The translations under genes and the position numbers were made by a program. From Treponema bryantii (lineage in GTDB: Bacteria; Spirochaetota; Spirochaetia; Treponematales; Treponemataceae), in contig NZ_FOFU01000001.1 of NCBI RefSeq assembly GCF_900111035.1, forward strand, positions 318,558-382,557: 64,000 nt of DNA, written 5' to 3'. The notes beneath the pieces are model-generated. The model saw only the letters and a list, made by a program, of their open reading frames with translations, was not told the DNA's origin and did not search any database. Shown in pieces: positions 59,073 through 64,000 of the stretch (positions are counted from its first letter, which is position 1; every line of letters begins with the position of its first letter).

Positions 59073-60750
59073 AAAGGCTGCTTCAAAAACTCTGGATTTT
59101 TTTCAAAAAACTTTACTCCTGATTACAGCTTCAGTTTTATTCTGGCTTTCAAATCCAAATATTTTTTTTGAAGATGGTCTTGGCTGGCTTGCTTGGTTTA
59201 ATTATCTTCCAGTTTTTTTCTTAATCAGAAAATGTAATATACGTCAATCCATATTATACGGTGCTTTTTACGGCATTATTTCATATGGTCTTTATGGTTA
59301 CTGGCTGAATACCTTTCATCCGCTTGGCCTGATTATTGTTTGTATTGCTTATATGATTATCTGCGCACTGCTGTTTGTTGGCTTAAAATGGGCAGATTTA
59401 ATTTGTATTAAAAACGGCTGGCTGCTTCAGTTTGTTTGTGTCTGCGCTTATGAATATTTAAAAACGCTCGGTTTTCTTGGAATGAGTTACGGTGTAACAG
59501 CTTATACTCAATGGAAGTTTACCACTTTGATTCAGATCTGTTCTGTGACAGGTGTGTTTGGTCTTAATCTGCTTGTAATATTTCCTTCAGCATTTTTATT
59601 CAGTTTGATTTCAAAAAAACAGGCGAAGCAGAAATTGATTCATCAGGTTGATTTTGAAAGAAAATCGCATATTTCGGCTTATGTGAAAAAAGAGAAGGCG
59701 CTTGCCGTTAATTCGCTGCGTTTGACTTATATTTGTGGACTTACCTGGGCTGCGCTGTTTTTTTCTACTTTGATTTACGGCAATTATGTTGTGAGACAGC
59801 CTGTTTCAAAAAAATCTGTTACTGTAGCCGCAATTCAAAATAATGATAGTCCTTGGAAAAATGGAATTGAAGAATATTCACGTAATGTAAAGAATCTTAT
59901 TCAATTGACAGAGGAAGCACAGTCTCTTTCTTCTGAAATTGATTTTGTTGTATGGCCGGAAACTGCTGTAGCCCCATCAATCATTTACAACTATGATTAT
60001 GGAAATGATGTAAGACGTTTTATGCTGATTTCTCAGCTGCTGAATTTCCTGGATGAAAATAATGCAGTTTTTGTAATTGGAAATTCCCATGAGGTAGAAT
60101 TTCGTGGTGCAGAAAAGCAGTACTATAACAGCGCATTAGTTTTTGAATCAGGTAAAAATGTGCATCCGCCGGAGCCTCAAATTTATTCAAAAATGAAACT
60201 GGTGCCTTTTACAGAAAGCTTCCCATTAAAGCATACTTTTCCTTCATTATATGTCAGGCTTTTGAATGGCGGCTCTCATATGTGGCAGAAGGGTGATGAG
60301 TATACAGTATTCAATTACCGTGGCTTAAAGTTTTCTACGCCAATCTGCTTTGAAGATACTTTCAGTACAATCTGTCGTCAGATGGTATTAAATGGTTCCC
60401 GATGTTTTATAAATCTGAGTAATGACTCCTGGTCAAAAAGTACTGCCTGTCAGCATCAGCATCTGGCAATGGCTGTTTTCCGTTCTGTTGAAAATCGTGT
60501 ACCGACGGTAAGAAGTACTGCCAGCGGGGTAACCTGTATAATTAGTCCGACTGGAAAAATTGAAAAGATTGCTCCTGAATTCTGTCAAGCTTTTGTAATT
60601 GGTAAGGTTCCGCTGATGAATGAAAACTCACAGACAGTATTTACCAAAACTGGAGATATTGCAGGAATGGCAGAAGCTGTGCTGGGAGCATTTATATTGC
60701 TAATACAGACAATTGTTGTTATAATTAAAAAGATATTAGATAAGAAATAA
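59062..60750 (+). CDS. lnt: Apolipoprotein N-acyltransferase
   Basis: The 562-residue protein has six to seven N-terminal membrane helices (FWLSNPNIFFEDG..., ILYGAFYGIISYGLYGYW, FVCVCAYEYLKTLG, IQICSVTGVFGLNLLVI). A periplasmic nitrilase fold follows with the E-K-C triad visible as VVWPETAV, YSKMKLVPFTE and TPICFEDTF. It adds a third acyl chain to the lipidated cysteine of lipoproteins, completing maturation. Several lipoproteins are encoded in the window (28.9 kb, 63.2 kb). It overlaps the HU gene by 11 bases. Confidence 0.95.
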   Translation: MKNKKAASKTLDFFQKTLLLITASVLFWLSNPNIFFEDGLGWLAWFNYLPVFFLIRKCNIRQSILYGAFYGIISYGLYGYWLNTFHPLGLIIVCIAYMIICALLFVGLKWADLICIKNGWLLQFVCVCAYEYLKTLGFLGMSYGVTAYTQWKFTTLIQICSVTGVFGLNLLVIFPSAFLFSLISKKQAKQKLIHQVDFERKSHISAYVKKEKALAVNSLRLTYICGLTWAALFFSTLIYGNYVVRQPVSKKSVTVAAIQNNDSPWKNGIEEYSRNVKNLIQLTEEAQSLSSEIDFVVWPETAVAPSIIYNYDYGNDVRRFMLISQLLNFLDENNAVFVIGNSHEVEFRGAEKQYYNSALVFESGKNVHPPEPQIYSKMKLVPFTESFPLKHTFPSLYVRLLNGGSHMWQKGDEYTVFNYRGLKFSTPICFEDTFSTICRQMVLNGSRCFINLSNDSWSKSTACQHQHLAMAVFRSVENRVPTVRSTASGVTCIISPTGKIEKIAPEFCQAFVIGKVPLMNENSQTVFTKTGDIAGMAEAVLGAFILLIQTIVVIIKKILDKK

Positions 60751-60767
60751 TATTTGCAGGTGAATTG

Positions 60768-61199
60768 ATGGCTGATAAAAACGAAATTGAAAAAAAGAAT
60801 ATAACAGTTTTTGGTGAAGAAACAGAATTCGATGGAGTACTTGAATTCAGCGACCGTCTTGTTATTACTGGAAAATTCAGCGGAAAAATAAATGCACCTG
60901 CAGGTGACCTAGAAATTGCAAAGAATGCAGTTTGCAAAGTTGATAAAATTGATGCTAATTCAATTATTGTAGCCGGTGGTGATGTAAACGGTGATATGAA
61001 TGCAGCAGAACGTGTTGAAATCTGTTCTGGAAGTAAGGTAATCGGTAATATCACAACTGCAAGAATCAGAATTGCAAATAATGTAGAGTTTAGTGGTGAT
61101 GTAAACATGCTTGATAAGGAACCGGAAGTTGATTTGTTCTCGGTTGCATCATCAGAATACAAACAGGCAATGCTTATTCATTCTGATGTTATAAAATAA
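60768..61199 (+). CDS. Second bactofilin
   Basis: The 143 residues form a bactofilin beta-helix (FDGVLEFSDRLVITGKFSGKIN, CKVDKIDANSIIVAGGDVNG, GNITTARIRIANNVEFSGD). A short tail (DKEPEVDLFSVASSEYKQ) follows. It differs clearly from the copy at 20.8 kb, so the cell has at least two bactofilins that may form separate or mixed filaments. GCAGGTGA precedes ATG 60768. Confidence 0.88.
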   Translation: MADKNEIEKKNITVFGEETEFDGVLEFSDRLVITGKFSGKINAPAGDLEIAKNAVCKVDKIDANSIIVAGGDVNGDMNAAERVEICSGSKVIGNITTARIRIANNVEFSGDVNMLDKEPEVDLFSVASSEYKQAMLIHSDVIK

Positions 61200-61232
61200 A
61201 GGCTACAATCGAAGAAACGTTATATGCATCAG

Positions 61233-61257
61233 TGGCAAGCTGTACTTGCCAGTTTTT
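61233..61257 (+). terminator. Terminator after the second bactofilin
   Basis: TGGCAAG and CTTGCCA form a 7-bp stem with a CTGTA loop, followed by GTTTTT. Confidence 0.7.
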
Positions 61258-61264
61258 AAAAATA

Positions 61265-61293
61265 TTGACAGAAATGTCAAAAAAGATAATAAT
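61265..61293 (+). promoter_or_regulatory. rho promoter with overlapping palindrome
   Basis: TTGACA (61265-61270), 17 bases, AATAAT (61288-61293). The -35 lies in TTGACA-GAAA-TGTCAA (61265-61280), a perfect 6-bp inverted repeat. A long AT-rich leader of about 110 bases precedes the rho ATG; I see no other element in it. Confidence 0.6.
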
Positions 61294-61413
61294 AGAAATA
61301 TAGGAAATATTTAATCAATTCTTTTTCCAAAAAAATCATTTAAATCGGTGTTTATTTTTTAATCAATATATAAAATCAAAATATAATTCTAATTTTTTTA
61401 TGAGGATTTTTTA

Positions 61414-63174
61414 ATGGCAGCATTAAGAAGACGTCGCGCAGACGGTGAAAATGTTTCAGAGCCTGCAGAAGAAGCACAGGCTACTCTTGATTTTGGTTCA
61501 CCAGAAGAACAAAACACAACAGAAACTCAGGTAGAAACTCCTGTACAAAATGAACAGACCGAAGAAGCTTCTTCCGAAACACTACCAGTAGAAGGTGAAG
61601 CTGCAGATGCCGGCAAGGTTGTTGTAAAAAAACGCCGCGTTGTTAAAAAGACAGAAGAAACTGAAAAATCAGAAAAGGCAGAAGGCGCTACACCTGCTTC
61701 AGAAGAACGTCCAAATACAAACAATTATCGATATCAGAATAACCAGAACAATCAGAACAGATATAACAATAACAGACGCGGTCAGGGCGGAATGAGAAAA
61801 CCTTATGGTCGTAACTCTTATACACCACCTAGTCCGGAAGTTGCAGAAATGATGGCTGCAGAAGCTGCTGCCGCTGCAGAAGAAAATGCAAACAAACCAC
61901 GTCTTTTAATCAATGACCTTACAATCAAATCTATGCCAGAGCTTCGTGAACTTGCAATGAACTATGGCTTTACTGCAGATGACCTTGCTCCAATGAAAAA
62001 ACAGGATTTGATTTTTGTTATCCTTAAAGCACATACAGAACACGGTGGAATTATTTTTGCTTCCGGTTCTCTTGAGATTTTGCCTGATGGTTACGGCTTC
62101 CTCCGCAGCCCTCAGAACTCATATCTTCCTGGTCCAGATGATATTTACATCAGCCCAAGTCAGATCAGACTTTTCAATCTTAAGACCGGTGATACAGTTT
62201 ACGGACAGACCCGTTCTCCAAAAGAGGGTGAACGCTTCTTTGCATTGCTCCGCATTGAAACTGTAAACTTTGATGAGCCACGTATTGCTCAGACTCGTGT
62301 TCCATTTGAAAACCTTACACCGCTTTATCCAAATGAAAAGCTCCGTCTTGAAACTGTAAGTACAGAAGTTTCAACACGTATCGTTGACCTCTTTGCTCCA
62401 ATCGGTAAAGGTCAGCGTCTTTTGATTGTTGCGCCTCCAAAGGCCGGTAAGACAATCCTTATGCAGAAAATTGCTAATGCCATTACAGCAAACAATCCTG
62501 AAGTTTTCCTTATCGTTCTTTTGATTGATGAACGTCCTGAGGAAGTTACTGAAATGGAACGCGCTATCAAGGGTGAAGTTATTTCTTCTACTTTTGATGA
62601 GCAGGCTACACGCCACGTTCAGGTTGCAGAAATGGTACTTGAGAAGGCTAAGCGCCTTGTAGAGCATAAACGTGATGTTGTAATTTTGCTCGATTCAATT
62701 ACTCGTCTTGCACGTGCTTATAACCAGACTGTTCAGACTTCTGGTAAAGTACTTTCTGGTGGTGTTGATTCTAACGCACTGTTCAAGCCAAAGAGATTCT
62801 TTGGTGCTGCACGTAACGTAGAAGAGGGTGGTTCTCTTACAATCATTTCTACTGCTCTTATTGAAACTGGTAGCCGTATGGATGAGGTTATTTTTGAAGA
62901 GTTCAAGGGAACTGGTAACTCTGAAATTGACCTTGACCGCAAGCTTGCAGAACGCCGTCTCTTCCCTGCAATCAATATCAAAAAATCTGGTACACGTAAG
63001 GAAGAACTGCTTCTTACAGAAAATGAGCTTCAGAAAATCTGGATTCTTCGTAAGGTACTCAACCCAATGGAAGATGTTGATATCACCGAACTTATTCTTG
63101 ACCGCATGAAGAAGAGCAAGACTAACGAAGCCTTCCTTGCCAGTATGAATGCTGGTACTGCAGGCATTGAATAA
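61414..63174 (+). CDS. rho: Transcription termination factor Rho with long N-terminal insert
   Basis: The 586 residues include the RNA-binding domain ([20 protein letters not shown]) and the ATPase with Walker A APPKAGKT near residue 345, [27 protein letters not shown] and [13 protein letters not shown], then the C-terminal Rho signature. Rho unwinds RNA at Rho-dependent terminators. The first 170 residues are an acidic/lysine-rich and then Asn/Arg/Gly-rich low-complexity region ([20 protein letters not shown]). Long Rho N-termini occur in some actinobacteria and Bacteroidetes and can bind RNA or phase-separate. GAGG precedes the ATG. Confidence 0.97.
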   Translation: MAALRRRRADGENVSEPAEEAQATLDFGSPEEQNTTETQVETPVQNEQTEEASSETLPVEGEAADAGKVVVKKRRVVKKTEETEKSEKAEGATPASEERPNTNNYRYQNNQNNQNRYNNNRRGQGGMRKPYGRNSYTPPSPEVAEMMAAEAAAAAEENANKPRLLINDLTIKSMPELRELAMNYGFTADDLAPMKKQDLIFVILKAHTEHGGIIFASGSLEILPDGYGFLRSPQNSYLPGPDDIYISPSQIRLFNLKTGDTVYGQTRSPKEGERFFALLRIETVNFDEPRIAQTRVPFENLTPLYPNEKLRLETVSTEVSTRIVDLFAPIGKGQRLLIVAPPKAGKTILMQKIANAITANNPEVFLIVLLIDERPEEVTEMERAIKGEVISSTFDEQATRHVQVAEMVLEKAKRLVEHKRDVVILLDSITRLARAYNQTVQTSGKVLSGGVDSNALFKPKRFFGAARNVEEGGSLTIISTALIETGSRMDEVIFEEFKGTGNSEIDLDRKLAERRLFPAINIKKSGTRKEELLLTENELQKIWILRKVLNPMEDVDITELILDRMKKSKTNEAFLASMNAGTAGIE

Positions 63175-63180
63175 TAGAGA

Positions 63181-63207
63181 TTTCCCGGCACAAAAAATGC
63201 CGGGAAA
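63181..63207 (+). terminator. rho-gene hairpin terminator
   Basis: TTTCCCGGCA and TGCCGGGAAA form a perfect 10-bp stem with a 7-base loop, followed by TTATTCATTT. The T-tract is imperfect. Confidence 0.6.
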
Positions 63208-63234
63208 TTATTCATTTAATAATCAATTTAGAAA

Positions 63235-64000
63235 ATGAGAACAAAATTAATTACTATTTTCACTATTTTTACCTTTTTAATTTCTTTTATTTCCTGTGAA
63301 CAAAATGAAGATGCCTTGCCTGAGTCTGGTAAAAAAGTCCCGGCAGGCACATACATTTTGTCTCTTATTGAAACCACCGATATTCATGGCTACCTTGTGA
63401 ACACATCGGAAGAAACTGTTCATTACAAGCTTGCCTATATTGCAGATAAGGTAAAGGATATCCGCGGACGGGGAGAGGCCTATAGTAAAGAAAAAATGCT
63501 TCTTCTTGACGGTGGCGATATTTATCAGGGGACTACAGTATCAAATCTACAGAGAGGAAAACCTCTTTATATTGCCTTTGATAAAATGGATTACGATGCA
63601 GTCGCAGTAGGAAATCATGAGTTTGACTGGGGCTTTGAAAATATGGTCGAGGCAGATGGAACCCTTCCAGCTTATGAACTTGACGGCCAGCTGTATACAA
63701 ATCCTGTGCCTGTAATTTGTGCAAATCTTTTTCAGAATGGAAGCCGTATTACAAATACAAAGGATTATGTTATCGTCGAAAAAAATGCTGTAAATGAAAA
63801 TGGTCACAGTGTTACTGTAAAAATCGGCATTATTGGATTTGCAGAAGATTGGGCTTCAAGTGTTATGACTGCCCAGTTTACTGGAAAAGGTTATGAGATT
63901 AAAGAGAATTATTCTATTGCAAAAAATATTGCAGTTGAGCTTGAAGCAAGCGGAAAATGTGATGCTACAATTCTTCTGGTGCATGGGGCTGCAGATACTG
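63235..64000 (+). CDS. 5'-nucleotidase/2',3'-cyclic phosphodiesterase lipoprotein, partial
   Basis: The 255 visible residues run off the window. A lipoprotein signal ends at FISC (residue 22). Metallophosphoesterase motifs follow: TTDIHGYL (DxH), LLDGGDIYQG (GD), VGNHEFDWG (GNHE) and an LLVHGAAD histidine. This matches the N-terminal half of UshA/CpdB-type periplasmic nucleotidases, which release nucleosides or phosphate for uptake. The C-terminal specificity domain is outside the window. No strong ribosome site precedes the ATG. Confidence 0.85.
   Translation, partial: MRTKLITIFTIFTFLISFISCEQNEDALPESGKKVPAGTYILSLIETTDIHGYLVNTSEETVHYKLAYIADKVKDIRGRGEAYSKEKMLLLDGGDIYQGTTVSNLQRGKPLYIAFDKMDYDAVAVGNHEFDWGFENMVEADGTLPAYELDGQLYTNPVPVICANLFQNGSRITNTKDYVIVEKNAVNENGHSVTVKIGIIGFAEDWASSVMTAQFTGKGYEIKENYSIAKNIAVELEASGKCDATILLVHGAADT

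Noticed and set aside
1-64000. Mobile elements, prophage or restriction-modification genes
   Set aside because: No transposase, integrase, phage structural, methylase or endonuclease gene was recognised. The gene content is conserved chromosomal housekeeping and envelope functions.

Overview
The window is AT-rich spirochaete DNA, almost certainly from a gut- or rumen-type Treponema. The strongest signs are a flagellar sheath protein FlaA, the bamA-ompH-mutS gene order that I also recall from T. pallidum (TP0326-TP0328), a cheW/DegT-like/nadK/recN run that matches my memory of the T. pallidum order, an HTH-PTS IIA fusion, and a degenerate radical-SAM protein of the spirochaete-restricted SPASM type. 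I cannot name the species from sequence alone. The region is chromosomal and densely packed. I see no transposase, integrase, prophage or CRISPR array.

Layout. 1-4.7 kb: end of bamA, ompH/skp, mutS, comF. 4.7-11.9 kb: a tight plus-strand operon of cheW, a DegT-like protein without its PLP lysine, nadK, recN, an unknown gene, an HD-domain protein and a LysM/degenerate-LytM protein. 11.9-18.0 kb (minus): a DnaQ-type exonuclease, two phosphohexomutases, a degenerate LytM protein and a membrane-anchored beta-propeller. 18.1-23.4 kb: HTH-PTS IIA regulator, transglutaminase-like protein, RluA-type pseudouridine synthase, bactofilin, TPR protein, mtaB and tRNA-Pro. 23.5-28.9 kb: chemoreceptor, thrS, hslO, a large intergenic palindrome and ssrA (tmRNA). 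28.9-33.7 kb (minus): a partner-switching module (two PP2C/SpoIIE phosphatases, an HATPase anti-sigma-type kinase and a STAS protein). 33.8-40.2 kb: ParB-like protein, metallophosphoesterase and three TPR envelope proteins. 40.3-43.6 kb (minus): xseA-xseB-mutL. 43.7-51.9 kb: a glycan-type cluster (degenerate radical SAM/SPASM, glycosyltransferase, cytidylyltransferase-PseG-methyltransferase fusion, ATP-grasp) followed by a cell-wall amidase and a GerMN protein. 52-54.6 kb: flaA, a RelA/SpoT-TPR fusion and tRNA-Glu. 54.6-64 kb: a JAMM-DinG helicase fusion, plsC, a zinc ribbon protein, rpsT, an HU protein, lnt, a second bactofilin, rho, and the start of a lipoprotein 5'-nucleotidase.

How they work together. 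Much of the window serves the envelope and periplasmic flagella: BamA/Skp assembly, Lnt lipoprotein maturation, amidase plus LytM-like proteins for murein remodelling, bactofilins for shape, FlaA for the filament sheath, and CheW plus a chemoreceptor for taxis. DNA repair is also well represented (MutS, MutL, RecN, XseAB, DinG). Signalling is carried by the partner-switching genes, the PTS IIA regulator and the alarmone synthetase.

The most striking points are the 43.7-50.4 kb glycan-type cluster, the JAMM-helicase fusion, three genes whose sigma70-type promoters sit exactly one leaderless distance from their start codons, and two genes whose starts directly abut an upstream terminator hairpin. 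All positions and motifs were read by eye; no alignment or structure prediction was run.
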